Source of the DNA: Mucilaginibacter paludis DSM 18603
GTDB taxonomy: Bacteria > Bacteroidota > Bacteroidia > Sphingobacteriales > Sphingobacteriaceae
Assembly (NCBI RefSeq): GCF_000166195.2
Contig: NZ_CM001403.1
Coordinates: forward strand, 2,250,432-2,314,431
Length of the DNA stretch: 64,000 nucleotides
Reading direction: 5' to 3'
Positions within the stretch are counted from its first letter, which is position 1. Every line of letters begins with the position of its first letter. A program made the position numbers and the translations under genes. The notes under the pieces were generated by a model, which saw nothing but the letters and a program-made list of their open reading frames with translations, ran no database searches and was not told the DNA's origin. Shown piece after piece: positions 19,187-27,914 of the stretch.

Positions 19187-20008
19187 ATGAAAACTATTTT
19201 GATCACCGGTGCATCAACCGGATTAGGTAAAGCAACCGCTAAATTATTTCAGGCTAAAGGCTGGAAAGTGATAGCTACCATGCGCTCACCCGAAAACGAA
19301 ACGGAATTAAACCAACTGTCAAACGTGTTTTTGCTGCCGCTGGATGTTACTAATGCCGATCAAGTGCGAATCACAGTAAAAAACGCATTGAAAATCGGTG
19401 ATATTGATGTTGTATTTAATAACGCTGGTTTTGGTTTAGTCGGGCCAACAGAATCGCATAGCGAAGAACAAATTAGGGCGCTGTTCGATACTAACTTCTT
19501 TGGTACACTGTCGGTGATCAGGGCTTTTATCCCTTATTTCCGTGAACGTAACAAAGGCTTGTTTATCAATACTACTTCACTTTGTGGTTTGGTATCCAAC
19601 CCGCAATCAGCAATCTATAATGCTTCGAAATGGGCTTTGCAGGGCTTAGCCGAAAGCCTGTCGTATGATTTAGCACAATTCAATATTGGCATCAAAAACG
19701 TAGCGCCGGGCGGCATTAAAACTGATTTCACCAAAGCGATGCAGGTAACGGAAGATAAAGCTTATGATGCTACCATGGCTAAAATGATGGAAGGTTTTCA
19801 GGATGGCACACTGATGGAATTTACCGAAGCGGAACAGATTGCTGAAGTAGTTTATACCGCTGCGACCGACAACAAAGATCAATTAACTTATCCGGCCGGT
19901 AATGACGCGGTACGTTTGTATGCCAAGCGTTTAAAAGAAGGACCGGAAGCTTACCGGAACAATCTAACAAAATACCTTAACTTGCAGAGTCCTTATGAAA
20001 GCCAGTAA
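19187..20008 (+). CDS. Short-chain dehydrogenase/reductase (SDR), first copy
   Basis: 273 residues. Classical SDR with the NAD(P) motif TGASTGLG at 7-14, the NNAGFG motif near 82, the active-site region NTTSLCG and the YNASKWA motif providing catalytic Tyr and Lys, followed by the PGG turn. It would catalyse an NAD(P)-dependent oxidation or reduction of an unknown alcohol or carbonyl compound in the cytoplasm. Its end overlaps the AraC start by 14 bp, so the two are co-translated. Two more SDRs of the same subgroup are encoded at 24128 and 42184. Confidence 0.92.
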   Translation: MKTILITGASTGLGKATAKLFQAKGWKVIATMRSPENETELNQLSNVFLLPLDVTNADQVRITVKNALKIGDIDVVFNNAGFGLVGPTESHSEEQIRALFDTNFFGTLSVIRAFIPYFRERNKGLFINTTSLCGLVSNPQSAIYNASKWALQGLAESLSYDLAQFNIGIKNVAPGGIKTDFTKAMQVTEDKAYDATMAKMMEGFQDGTLMEFTEAEQIAEVVYTAATDNKDQLTYPAGNDAVRLYAKRLKEGPEAYRNNLTKYLNLQSPYESQ

Positions 20009-20906
20009 ACAACCCATCTTCTTTAATTCGATCTCAGAACTGCACCGGGCATTAGGTTTGCCCAGGCCTTTGCACCCACTGATCAGTCTGGTGGATTATA
20101 GTAATATTACGGTGAATACCGCCGAACTGGAAAAGGGGATGCTGTTCAACTTTTATAAGATCTCCTATAAAAAGAACTTTAGCGGTAAGATCAAATACGG
20201 GCAGAGCCATTATGATTTTGACGAGGGCGGCTTATCGTTTATCTCGCCCAACCAGGTGATCACGGCTTTGGAAGGTGAAGCGGATTACGGCGGCTATACT
20301 TTATTAATTCACCCGGATTTTATAAGGACCTACCCTTTGGGAAAAAGCATCAAGAACTATGGTTTCTTTTCTTACGCCGTAACTGAGGCCCTGTACTTGT
20401 CGGATAAAGAAAAGCAAGTGATCACTGGGCTATTTAAAAATATCGAGATTGAATTGGATTCGGCGATCGATCAGATCAGTCAGGATGTATTGGTATCGCA
20501 AGTAGAACTGTTACTGAACTACAGTAAACGCTATTATAACCGGCAGTTCATCACTCGCAAAATAGTCAGCAGCGAATTACTGGCACGCTTTGAAAGCGTA
20601 CTGGCTGACTATTTTGATACGGGTAAAGCTGTCAACGGGCTTCCGGCCGTAGAGGAATTAGCCACCGCTTTAAATGTATCAGCGCATTACCTGAGCGATA
20701 TGCTTCGCACACTGACGGGACAAAATACGCAACAGCACCTTCATGCTAAACTGATCGAAAAGTCTAAAGAATTGTTAAGCGCGAGCGAACTCTCCGTTGC
20801 AGAAATTGCCTATCAATTGGGTTTTGAGCATCCACAATCCTTTAACCGGCTTTTTAAAAGCAAAACCAAACAGTCACCACTTGATTTCAGGCAGTCATTA
20901 AACTAA
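19995..20906 (+). CDS. AraC family regulator of the first SDR cassette
   Basis: 303 residues. The N-terminal 190 residues (HPLISLVDYSNI, then YGQSHYDFDEGGLSFISPNQV) form an AraC_binding/cupin domain, and the C-terminal 100 residues the two helix-turn-helix motifs (LATALNVSAHYLSDMLRTLTG and VAEIAYQLGFEHPQSFNRLFKSKTKQSPLDFR). It is clearly paralogous to the AraC protein at 25388, sharing the FDEG/FNEG block and RYYNRQFITR/RYYERQFNTR. It probably regulates the operon starting at 19187 through the GTTACAA sites. Confidence 0.92.
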   Translation: MKASKQPIFFNSISELHRALGLPRPLHPLISLVDYSNITVNTAELEKGMLFNFYKISYKKNFSGKIKYGQSHYDFDEGGLSFISPNQVITALEGEADYGGYTLLIHPDFIRTYPLGKSIKNYGFFSYAVTEALYLSDKEKQVITGLFKNIEIELDSAIDQISQDVLVSQVELLLNYSKRYYNRQFITRKIVSSELLARFESVLADYFDTGKAVNGLPAVEELATALNVSAHYLSDMLRTLTGQNTQQHLHAKLIEKSKELLSASELSVAEIAYQLGFEHPQSFNRLFKSKTKQSPLDFRQSLN

Positions 20907-20913
20907 TCACCCC

Positions 20914-21243
20914 ATGAGCAAACTTATTATCCAAAAATTCATAACAGCCGCCAACAGTTATGACACGCAAACCGTGCTTGACCTTTTTGCCACAGATGCC
21001 GTGATTGACGACGTATCTGTCGGAGAAAATTTTGAAGGCCTTGCCGGTATCAAAAAATACATCACAACGTTCTTCTTTGGCTATCATACCAAGACTGAAC
21101 TACTGTCATTGGAACATACGGAGACAGGCAAGATTTTAGCGAAAGTGGATTTTACTGGAGACTTCGGCCACGAGACCGGCGGACTGGAATTTCGCTTCAA
21201 CGAAGCGGGACTGATCACAATTATTAATGCTTTTTTAGATTAA
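20914..21243 (+). CDS. SnoaL/NTF2-like domain protein
   Basis: 109 residues with the NTF2-like pattern: N-terminal helix (IQKFITAANSYDTQTVLDLFATDAVIDDVSVG), then strands ending GLEFRFNEAGLITIINAFLD. The family includes steroid isomerase-like and polyketide cyclase-like enzymes. It follows the AraC gene by 7 bp and belongs to the same operon. Substrate unknown. Confidence 0.82.
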   Translation: MSKLIIQKFITAANSYDTQTVLDLFATDAVIDDVSVGENFEGLAGIKKYITTFFFGYHTKTELLSLEHTETGKILAKVDFTGDFGHETGGLEFRFNEAGLITIINAFLD

Positions 21244-21247
21244 AAAC

Positions 21248-21571
21248 ATGAACGATAGCAAAATCAGTGAAATGATCGAAAGATCAAAAAAAATAAGAAA
21301 ACAATACCATGAACTGGAAATAACCCACCACGGCAGTGAGTGGACGGTTGAGGAAGACACCCTGGCCTTTTTAACCGACGCCGGTTTAGTCGGCCGCCTG
21401 ACCATGTCGCAGCAGGGCCGCTGGCCAAAGAGCAATGCCGGGCCTGAACTGGAACACAAATTGGGCGAATGTATTTGGTGGCTAACAATCCTTGCTGATC
21501 GCATGGACTTGAACATCTCCGATGCGCTGGAAACGTTCCTGTCCAAAACGGAAAAGCTACTGGAAAAATAA
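21248..21571 (+). CDS. MazG-like nucleotide pyrophosphohydrolase-related protein
   Basis: 107 residues beginning 4 bp after the previous stop. The C-terminal half (LEHKLGECIWWLTILADRMDLNISDALETFLSKTEKLL) has the helical pattern of MazG-like proteins, with an Glu and Asp set that can bind Mg2+. The usual EExxE is only partly recognisable (ELEHKLGE), so activity is uncertain. Last gene of the first SDR cassette. Confidence 0.7.
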   Translation: MNDSKISEMIERSKKIRKQYHELEITHHGSEWTVEEDTLAFLTDAGLVGRLTMSQQGRWPKSNAGPELEHKLGECIWWLTILADRMDLNISDALETFLSKTEKLLEK

Positions 21572-21738
21572 GGAATGAACCCGCTTGTTCCTTAAGGAAA
21601 CCAATCAGCTGCACAGTCGGATTTATTTAATGATATTCCCGAGACGCCGGGACAATCTCTAAAATTCTTAAATTTCCAAAATTCAGATTGGACGCTGAAT
21701 ATGATGATTGGACAATCACATAAAGTAAACCGGAATCG

Positions 21739-23657
21739 ATCGAGTAGAGGGCGAAACTTTTATTCGTTTCGCCGCTCTCTCACACCACCGTACGTACGGT
21801 TCCGTATACGGCGGTTCCAATAGTTACTGATTTATTGTAATCTAAATACCTGTCAAGTAGGCTCACGAGTTCCAGTTTCTGAAAATAGCGCTTTGTAATG
21901 GCTTGATTCATATGACTGGCTCCTGAATTCCACCATGGCCCACGGTCATTGAAAGCTGATTCAACTGCTCTTTGTTCACTTAGACCAGCAGCGACCAACT
22001 TATTCCGCCTCGTCCATCTGTGTTTCCATTGTCGCCACAGGATAAGTCTAAGCCGCCTGCGTATCCATTCGTCCAATTGCTCAAGGATGCTTTTTGCATC
22101 TGCTACCCGGTAGTAATTTACCCATCCCCGAAGGTACGGATTGAGAAGTTCTTTGATAAATCGGCCAAGGTTCCATCCCCTGCCCTGACGGCATAGGGCT
22201 TTCACTTTCTTGTAAACCCGTTCTACGCTGCCTGGGGATATGCGTATCCCTACCCCGCCCCGCTTGCTATAGAACGAAAACCCAAGAAACTTACGGTTCC
22301 GGGGCTTGTCTACCTTGCTCTTCTCTTTATTTACCTTTAACCGCATTTTGCTTTCAAGAAAGCGCGTGAGCGATGCATAAACACGTTCCCCGGAGCGTTG
22401 TTTGGAAACATACACATTGCAGTCGTCTGCGTAGCGGACAAACTTGTGACCTCGCGTCTCCAACTCTTTATCCAACTCGTCAAGGACGATATTCGATAAT
22501 AGTGGCGATAGCGGCGAGCCTTGCGGAGTCCCTTTGTCACGTGAGGATGTCAGCCCGCCTTCCATGATACCCGCCTTAAGGTAGCGATGTATCAATCTGT
22601 GTAGTTGCCATTCCCCCGGTGTGCGCTCCATTAGCCGTGACATCAGCCTTGAATGGTTTACCTCGTCAAAGAACTTTGATAAGTCGATGTCTACCACTAT
22701 CTTCAAGCCTTCTTCCTGATACGTTTGGGCTTTCTTAACGGCATCTGCTGCGCTGCGTCCCGGACGAAACCCATAGCTGCCATCCGAAAACGTCTCCTCC
22801 CATATCGGGCTGAGCACTTGTTGGATTGCCTGGGTTATCAGGCGATCTACTGCCGTGGGGATGCCTAACATCCGCATGCCTCCTCCCCCTGGTTTCGGTA
22901 TCTCTACCTTGCGAACTGCTTTTGGATAGTAGGTCCCTTGTTCCAGTTGCTCCTTGATGGATGACCAGTTGGATTGAAGATACGGCTTTAGTCCCTCCAC
23001 TTTCATCCCGTCGACACCTGCTGATCCGTTGTTCACAACCACTCGTTTGTACGCCATGAGCATGTTCGCTGTACTTAATACCTGAGCCATCAGGTCTTTG
23101 ATTGCTGGGGTTGGCTGCCCTGTTATGGGTACAGAAGTATCCGCACCATTATTACTCCGAACGCCTTCCGGGTGTTCTCCTCTTATAATGGCCTTAGGAT
23201 TGTCCTTCGATTCTGCTTCTTTCTTCTGTATCATAATAGTCCTTCCCGTAACTACGGTTCAGCCCTTCTTCCGCGACTGCGGAATACTATGGCCTCTGCT
23301 GACTCCTGAATGTTCAGCCGAACGTCTCCATCCGGGTTGTCGCTTACGGGAACCACACGCCCTTTCAGCCGACTTTTCATTCAGGTCTCCCCGGGTAATG
23401 CGCATTTACCTTCACGCTTATACCTGCCGCATATACCTATATGCCTTCCGGTTAAGTATCGGGCTTTAGAGATGATGGCCTCCTTACCCGGCATATAAGC
23501 CTATTATGCGATTCCTGTTCGTCAGGCCAGCGTTTTGCCTTCGGCTTCCTTCAGATTCCACCTCGCGATAGACACCCTTGCCGCTCGGCTAATGGTTCCC
23601 CTTAACAGGCCCATAGCGGACTTTCACCGCCAAGTAAACGCGCCCTGCCGGGCGCAC
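21739..23657 (-). mobile_element. Group II intron with full-length reverse transcriptase
   Basis: On the minus strand the 5' end is GUGCGCCCGGCAGGGCGCG at 23657, matching bacterial group II introns. The 3' end has a domain V-like hairpin (CCGUAUACGGAACCGUACG, about 21785-21825), then a domain VI hairpin (GGCGAAAC...GUUUCGCC) and CUCUACUCGAU at 21739. Total about 1.9 kb. The 5' exon side is a rho-independent terminator (23661-23690), with only a few bases between its T-run and the intron. Insertion directly behind terminators is known for group IIC introns. The ribozyme looks complete; exact 3' boundary uncertain by a base or two. Confidence 0.85.
21780..23234 (-). CDS. ltrA: Group II intron reverse transcriptase/maturase
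   Basis: 484 residues. RT motifs are all visible: GFRPGRSAADAV near 155, DIDLSKFFDEVNH near 182, TPQGSPLSPLLSN (236-248) and the catalytic YADD at 268-271, then KFLGF and the maturase X domain (GWVNYYRVADAKSILEQLDEWIRRRLR). I see no HNH endonuclease domain at the C-terminus, so integration would rely on nicks or single-stranded DNA, as in class C introns. The last 12 codons overlap intron domain V (ending GTAVYGTVRTVV). It copies the intron RNA and helps splicing. Appears intact. Confidence 0.93.
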   Translation of the reverse strand: MIQKKEAESKDNPKAIIRGEHPEGVRSNNGADTSVPITGQPTPAIKDLMAQVLSTANMLMAYKRVVVNNGSAGVDGMKVEGLKPYLQSNWSSIKEQLEQGTYYPKAVRKVEIPKPGGGGMRMLGIPTAVDRLITQAIQQVLSPIWEETFSDGSYGFRPGRSAADAVKKAQTYQEEGLKIVVDIDLSKFFDEVNHSRLMSRLMERTPGEWQLHRLIHRYLKAGIMEGGLTSSRDKGTPQGSPLSPLLSNIVLDELDKELETRGHKFVRYADDCNVYVSKQRSGERVYASLTRFLESKMRLKVNKEKSKVDKPRNRKFLGFSFYSKRGGVGIRISPGSVERVYKKVKALCRQGRGWNLGRFIKELLNPYLRGWVNYYRVADAKSILEQLDEWIRRRLRLILWRQWKHRWTRRNKLVAAGLSEQRAVESAFNDRGPWWNSGASHMNQAITKRYFQKLELVSLLDRYLDYNKSVTIGTAVYGTVRTVV

Positions 23658-23660
23658 CAT

Positions 23661-23690
23661 AAAAAAAGTTGTCAACTTTGTTGACAACTT
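23661..23690 (-). terminator. Rho-independent terminator abutting the group II intron
   Basis: AAGTTGTCAAC and GTTGACAACTT form an 11-bp stem with loop AAA on the minus strand, followed by seven T, then ATG and the intron's first base. Confidence 0.8.
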
Positions 23691-23700
23691 GCTTAATATT

Positions 23701-23842
23701 GTGGTGGCTGCTGTACAAATTTCGAACTTTTTCCTACCTCGCTATCCGAAGTTTCCAAGCTTCGGATCAATATGTCCGTAGTCTCAGACTACCGTAAACA
23801 AGAAACCCCTCAAAAATTAATCTGAAGGGTTTCTTCTGTGGT
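23701..23842. repeat. Direct repeat flanking the first SDR cassette, right copy (modules B then A)
   Basis: Module B at 23701-23736 (GTGGTGGCTGCTGTACAAAT) and module A at 23737-23842 are near-identical to 18948-18982 and 18851-18947 but in the opposite order. Module A here forms a better hairpin, TCCGAAG/CTTCGGA, followed by GTAGTCTCAGACTAC. Confidence 0.75.
23800..23835 (+). terminator. Terminator inside the right direct repeat
   Basis: AAGAAACCC pairs with GGGTTTCTT; same structure as at 18909-18944. Confidence 0.65.
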
Positions 23843-24031
23843 GCAGACTTTAATTATAACACACCATTTCTTTTATGATTTGAAAAGACTGGCAGATTTA
23901 GACCTGAATTGAAAGTGGTTCAATTTCGAATATTACTTGGCTTCATCAATTACCAGACAGACTAATTTCACATTCTGTAATTTGTGTTATAAATCCCGTT
24001 TACTGTGCTAATCCGTCCCCATTGGCCAGAC

Positions 24032-24039
24032 TAAATTTG
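24032..24039 (+). promoter_or_regulatory. Bacteroidota -7 promoter box for the second SDR operon
   Basis: TAAATTTG matches TAnnTTTG and lies 88 bp before the SDR start codon at 24128. No clear -33 TTTG at 19 bp. Confidence 0.4.
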
Positions 24040-24127
24040 CATTGTAAATAATTCATAAACAATTTAAAATTTAGAAACGGCGGCGCCCTCTTGAGTTCCG
24101 CTAAAAACAATTAAAACACGAAAAATC

Positions 24128-24946
24128 ATGAAAAAAGTAGCATTAATTACAGGAGCAAGTTCAGGAATGGGAAAAGCAACAGCTAACATACTGCATAGCC
24201 AGGGCTATATAGTTTACGGCGCAGCCAGACGTACTGATGAAATGAATGACTTGAAAGCAAAAGGAATGGGTGTAATCGCACTCGATTTAACAGATGACGC
24301 ATCAATTGTTAAAGCAGTAAGTACTATTATTGATAAAGAAGGCAAAATCGATATTTTAGTTAATAATGCTGGCTATGGTTCTTATGGTGCTGTTGAGGAT
24401 GTCCCTCTTGACGAAGCCAGAAGGCAATTTGAGGTAAACGTTTTTGGTATGGCCAGATTAACGCAACTGGTATTACCAACCATGCGTGAGCAACACTCGG
24501 GCAGGATCGTGAATATCTCATCAATGGGTGGTAAAATTTATACGCCAATGGGTGCCTGGTACCACGCCACCAAACACGCCGTTGAAGGCTGGAGCGATTG
24601 TTTGCGTTTGGAGTTGAAGGAATTTGGAATAGATGTGGTAGTGGTAGAACCGGGCATCATCAAAACTCCCTGGGGTGCAATTGCTACAGAAAATTTAAGG
24701 AAAACTTCGGGCAACGGGGCTTATGCCGGTTTAGCCAATAAAATTGCAGCCAATTTTGAGAAGATGAACTCCAGCAAACAACCAACTGACGCCGATGTAT
24801 TAGGGCAAACAATTGCAAAGGCGGCTACAGACAAAAAACCAAAAACCAGGTATGTAAAAGGTTATATGGCTGCACTAACCATATTCATAAGAAAATGGTT
24901 TGGCGATAGCGTGTTTGATAAAGTAATCATGAGCCAGGTTAAGTAA
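24128..24946 (+). CDS. Short-chain dehydrogenase/reductase (SDR), second copy
   Basis: 272 residues. Motifs TGASSGMG at 8-15, NNAGYGSYG near 81, NISSMGG and YHATKHAVEGWSD (catalytic Tyr and Lys). The C-terminal region (VKGYMAALTIFIRKWFGDSVFDKVI) is typical of the oxidoreductase subgroup common in Bacteroidota. First gene of a three-gene cassette with an SRPBCC protein and an AraC regulator. Substrate unknown. Confidence 0.92.
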   Translation: MKKVALITGASSGMGKATANILHSQGYIVYGAARRTDEMNDLKAKGMGVIALDLTDDASIVKAVSTIIDKEGKIDILVNNAGYGSYGAVEDVPLDEARRQFEVNVFGMARLTQLVLPTMREQHSGRIVNISSMGGKIYTPMGAWYHATKHAVEGWSDCLRLELKEFGIDVVVVEPGIIKTPWGAIATENLRKTSGNGAYAGLANKIAANFEKMNSSKQPTDADVLGQTIAKAATDKKPKTRYVKGYMAALTIFIRKWFGDSVFDKVIMSQVK

Positions 24947-24957
24947 ATAAAAGTGTC

Positions 24958-25386
24958 ATGAAGCAATATCACACCTCCGTTACGATCAACGGTACGCTAA
25001 ACGAGGTTTGGCGGGAATTGACCAACTTTAAAAGCTACCCCGCCTGGAATCCTATTGTAGGCAAATTAGAAGGAGAATTGAAGGAGGGTAAAAAGATTTC
25101 TACTTATATTGTCCCTTTAAACAACACGTTCTATCCTGTTTTGCTACGTTATCACGAGAACCGGGAACTGCTCTGGCAGGGAGTACTGGGGGCAAAATTT
25201 TTGCTGGCTGCCAAACATTATTACCGACTAAAGGCGGTTACCGCTACCCAGACCGAATTGGAGCACGGAGAATACTTTACGGGTGTTATTGCGTATTTTT
25301 TGCCGAAAGGCTTTGTTAAAAAAATGGAACTGGCATTTGAACAACACAATATCCTTTTAAAAAGCAACATTGAAAACAGTCGATAA
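24958..25386 (+). CDS. SRPBCC (START-like) domain protein
   Basis: 142 residues with the SRPBCC pattern: YHTSVTINGTLNEVWRELTNFKSYPAWNPIVGKLEG at the N-terminus, then LLWQGVLGAKFLLAAKHYYRL and a long C-terminal helix (VKKMELAFEQHNILLKSNIENS). The fold binds hydrophobic ligands in a deep pocket. It begins 12 bp after the SDR and is followed after 1 bp by the AraC start. In the first cassette an NTF2-like protein occupies the comparable small-molecule-binding role. Confidence 0.85.
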   Translation: MKQYHTSVTINGTLNEVWRELTNFKSYPAWNPIVGKLEGELKEGKKISTYIVPLNNTFYPVLLRYHENRELLWQGVLGAKFLLAAKHYYRLKAVTATQTELEHGEYFTGVIAYFLPKGFVKKMELAFEQHNILLKSNIENSR

Positions 25387-25387
25387 A

Positions 25388-26296
25388 ATGAAGCAGGACA
25401 TTCAAAATATCAGGTCGATCAGCCAGCTGCACGAGATCTTTGGCTTTGCCAAACCTACCCATCCCTTGATCAGCATTATCGATGTTTCCAAATGGGAGAT
25501 CCCGGAACAATTTATCGGCGTAAAATATACGTCCAATTTGTACACAATTGGTTTAAAAGACAAAAGCTGTGGTTTGCAATACGGAAGAAACACCTATGAC
25601 TTTAATGAAGGCGTATTAATATTTACCTCGCCCGATCAGGTGCAATCCGTATCAAAAGCGCAGGAATTAAATGAGATACAGGGATGGATGTTGTTCTTCC
25701 ATCCCGACCTCATTCGTAATACCCCATTAGGCCAATGTGTGGAAGACTACAGTTTTTTTAATTACGAAGTGCATGAAGCTCTCCATTTATCGGATGCTGA
25801 ACAAAAGACCATCACCGATTGTCAGTATATGATTCAAAATGAGCTATTGGAACGGATAGACAATCATAGCCAAACCGTGATCGCATCTTCGTTAGAATTG
25901 TTATTGAATTTGTCGAGGCGTTATTACGAAAGGCAATTCAACACCCGGTCGGCACAAAGTTCTGATGTGGTCAGCCAGTTCCATGCACTACTCAACAGCT
26001 ATTTTAAAAACGGGAAATTTGCGGAAACAGGGATCCCATCCATTGAATATTTTTCGGATAAGATCCATCTTTCCGGAAATTATTTAAGCGACCTGTTAAA
26101 AAAAGAAACTGGTTATACGGTAACCGATCACGTCAATAATTTCATCATTGAAAAAGCCAAAACATTATTGCTTAGCGAAGCAGATCCTGTTAGTAATATA
26201 GCTTATAGTTTAGGTTTTAACTATCCGCATTATTTCAGTCGCTTGTTTAAAAACAAAACAGGATTAACTCCGCAGGAATACAGGAAGTTGAATTAG
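25388..26296 (+). CDS. AraC family regulator of the second SDR cassette
   Basis: 302 residues from the ATG at 25388; a TTG at 25370 would add six residues and overlap the previous gene, which I consider less likely. N-terminal ligand domain with HPLISIIDVSKW and YGRNTYDFNEGVLIFTSPDQV; C-terminal helix-turn-helix pair (FSDKIHLSGNYLSDLLKKETG, and VSNIAYSLGFNYPHYFSRLFKNKTGLTPQEYRK). Clear paralogue of the protein at 19995. Confidence 0.92.
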   Translation: MKQDIQNIRSISQLHEIFGFAKPTHPLISIIDVSKWEIPEQFIGVKYTSNLYTIGLKDKSCGLQYGRNTYDFNEGVLIFTSPDQVQSVSKAQELNEIQGWMLFFHPDLIRNTPLGQCVEDYSFFNYEVHEALHLSDAEQKTITDCQYMIQNELLERIDNHSQTVIASSLELLLNLSRRYYERQFNTRSAQSSDVVSQFHALLNSYFKNGKFAETGIPSIEYFSDKIHLSGNYLSDLLKKETGYTVTDHVNNFIIEKAKTLLLSEADPVSNIAYSLGFNYPHYFSRLFKNKTGLTPQEYRKLN

Positions 26297-26324
26297 TTTC
26301 ATGTATGCACACTTTAAACCAATA

Positions 26325-26364
26325 AAAAAAGCCACTTAGACTATCTAAATGGCTTCTGATTTTT
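26325..26364. terminator. Bidirectional terminator between AraC gene and tRNA-Phe
   Basis: AAAGCCACTTAGA and TCTAAATGGCTT form an imperfect stem flanked by A-run and T-run, serving both convergent transcripts. Confidence 0.75.
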
Positions 26365-26368
26365 AGTG

Positions 26369-26441
26369 TGGTACCAGCTGGGATCGAACCAGCGACACAA
26401 GGATTTTCAGTCCTTTGCTCTACCATCTGAGCTATGGTACC
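26369..26441 (-). tRNA. tRNA-Phe (GAA)
   Basis: 73 nt. On the minus strand: acceptor GGTACCA/TGGTACC, D-arm GCTC-AGATGGTA-GAGC, anticodon arm with loop CTGAAAA (anticodon GAA), T-arm GCTGG-TTCGATC-CCAGC, discriminator A. The CCA end is not encoded. All stems pair. Confidence 0.97.
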
Positions 26442-26612
26442 TCCCGATTGCGGATTGCAAAGGTAGCGTGTTTTTTTATTTATGGAAACTTTTTTTGAAA
26501 TTTTTTATAAACTGTCATTTATACACCTGTTAACTAACATTTTAAATTTAAAAAAACATTTTGCTTTTCAAAGGTTTTATCTAATTTAGATCATAAATAC
26601 TATGCATGCATA

Positions 26613-27914
26613 ATGATAGCACAAATTATTTTTAGCCTTATACTTGCCCTTGCTATTGCCCTGTTCAGCAAAAACGTCCGTAAAATAAGGCGTAATATCC
26701 TGCTCGGGCACGATACCAACCGGTCGGATAACCCCGCACTTCGTTGGAAAACCATGGCCAAGGTAGCCCTGGGCCAAACCAAAATGGTTAAGCGCCCCGT
26801 TGCCGCCATGCTGCACTTTTTTATTTATGTGGGTTTCGTCATCATCAACATCGAGGTGCTCGAGATCATGCTCGATGGTATCTTCGGCTCGCACCGCGTA
26901 TTCTCTCGTCCACTGGGTAGCCTGTATGGTGTGCTCATCGGCTCGTTCGAGGTATTGGCCTTGCTGGTACTGATAGCGTGCGTCGCCTTTTTATGCAGGC
27001 GGAACATCCTCAAGCTGAAACGCTTTTCGGGCGTGGAGATGACGAGCTGGCCAAAGTCCGACGCCAACTACATCCTCATCGTCGAAATCTTATTAATGAC
27101 GGCCTTTTTAACCATGAACGCTGCCGATCATCAATTGCAGCTTTTAGGCTTCGGCCATTATATTCACGCAGGCAGTTTCCCGGTCAGCAATTTCCTTGCG
27201 CCTATTTTACCAACCGATGCCGCCACACTCGAACTGATAGAACGCGGCTGCTGGTGGTTCCATATTATAGGCATATTGGCTTTCTTAAACTACCTGCCTT
27301 ACTCCAAGCATTTTCACATCATGCTGGCCTTCCCTAATACCTATTACTCCAACCTTAACCCCAAGGGTAAGTTCACCAATATGGCATCGGTAACTACCGA
27401 GGTAAAGGCTATGCTCGATCCCTCTTTCGTTCCTGAAAACACCGGCGAGCCGGGTCGCTTCGGGGCTAAAGACGTAACCGACCTTACCTGGAAAAACCTG
27501 ATGGAGGCCTATACCTGTACCGAGTGCGGCCGCTGCACCTCGGTTTGCCCGGCCAATATTACCGGCAAACTGTTGTCGCCCCGCAAAATCATGATGGACA
27601 CCCGCGACCGCATTACCGAGGTAGGCAACAACATCGACAAGCACGGCAAGGATTTTAAAGACGAAAAATCGTTATTAGACACGTACATCACCCGCGAAGA
27701 GATCTGGGCCTGCACAACCTGCAATGCCTGCGCAGAAGCCTGCCCGGTAAACATCAATCCTCTTGAGATTATAACAGAACTAAGGAGATATGTGGTCATG
27801 GAAGAATCGCAGGCTCCGGCAAGTTTAAACAACATGTTCGGCAATATCGAAAACAACAGCGCCCCCTGGAAATACTCAAACGCCGACAGGCTGAACTGGG
27901 CTAAACCTGAGTGA
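26613..27914 (+). CDS. Membrane-bound 4Fe-4S dicluster protein, HdrC-like
   Basis: 433 residues. The first 260 residues carry several hydrophobic helices (MIAQIIFSLILALAIALF, FFIYVGFVIINIEVLEIML, VLALLVLIACVAFLC, LIVEILLMTAFLTMNAA and one near 225) separated by histidines that could bind haem. The C-terminal part has two ferredoxin-type clusters, CTECGRCTSVCPAN near 301 and CTTCNACAEACPVN near 368. It likely passes electrons between the quinone pool and the CCG-domain partner encoded downstream. Such pairs are widespread in Bacteroidota, often annotated only as Fe-S binding protein, and their substrate is not known to me. Confidence 0.88.
   Translation: MIAQIIFSLILALAIALFSKNVRKIRRNILLGHDTNRSDNPALRWKTMAKVALGQTKMVKRPVAAMLHFFIYVGFVIINIEVLEIMLDGIFGSHRVFSRPLGSLYGVLIGSFEVLALLVLIACVAFLCRRNILKLKRFSGVEMTSWPKSDANYILIVEILLMTAFLTMNAADHQLQLLGFGHYIHAGSFPVSNFLAPILPTDAATLELIERGCWWFHIIGILAFLNYLPYSKHFHIMLAFPNTYYSNLNPKGKFTNMASVTTEVKAMLDPSFVPENTGEPGRFGAKDVTDLTWKNLMEAYTCTECGRCTSVCPANITGKLLSPRKIMMDTRDRITEVGNNIDKHGKDFKDEKSLLDTYITREEIWACTTCNACAEACPVNINPLEIITELRRYVVMEESQAPASLNNMFGNIENNSAPWKYSNADRLNWAKPE

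Larger units (their letters stand above)
23658..24127. other. Spacer holding the intron's target terminator and the right direct repeat
   Basis: No gene is evident. In order it contains the minus-strand terminator next to the intron, direct-repeat modules B and A with a plus-strand terminator, and about 280 bp of AT-rich upstream region for the next SDR gene with a TAAATTTG -7 box. Confidence 0.6.

Noticed and set aside
23098..23498. Plus-strand frames of 123 and 62 codons across the 5' part of the group II intron
   Set aside because: They lie on the opposite strand of the intron's structured RNA and have no protein signature.
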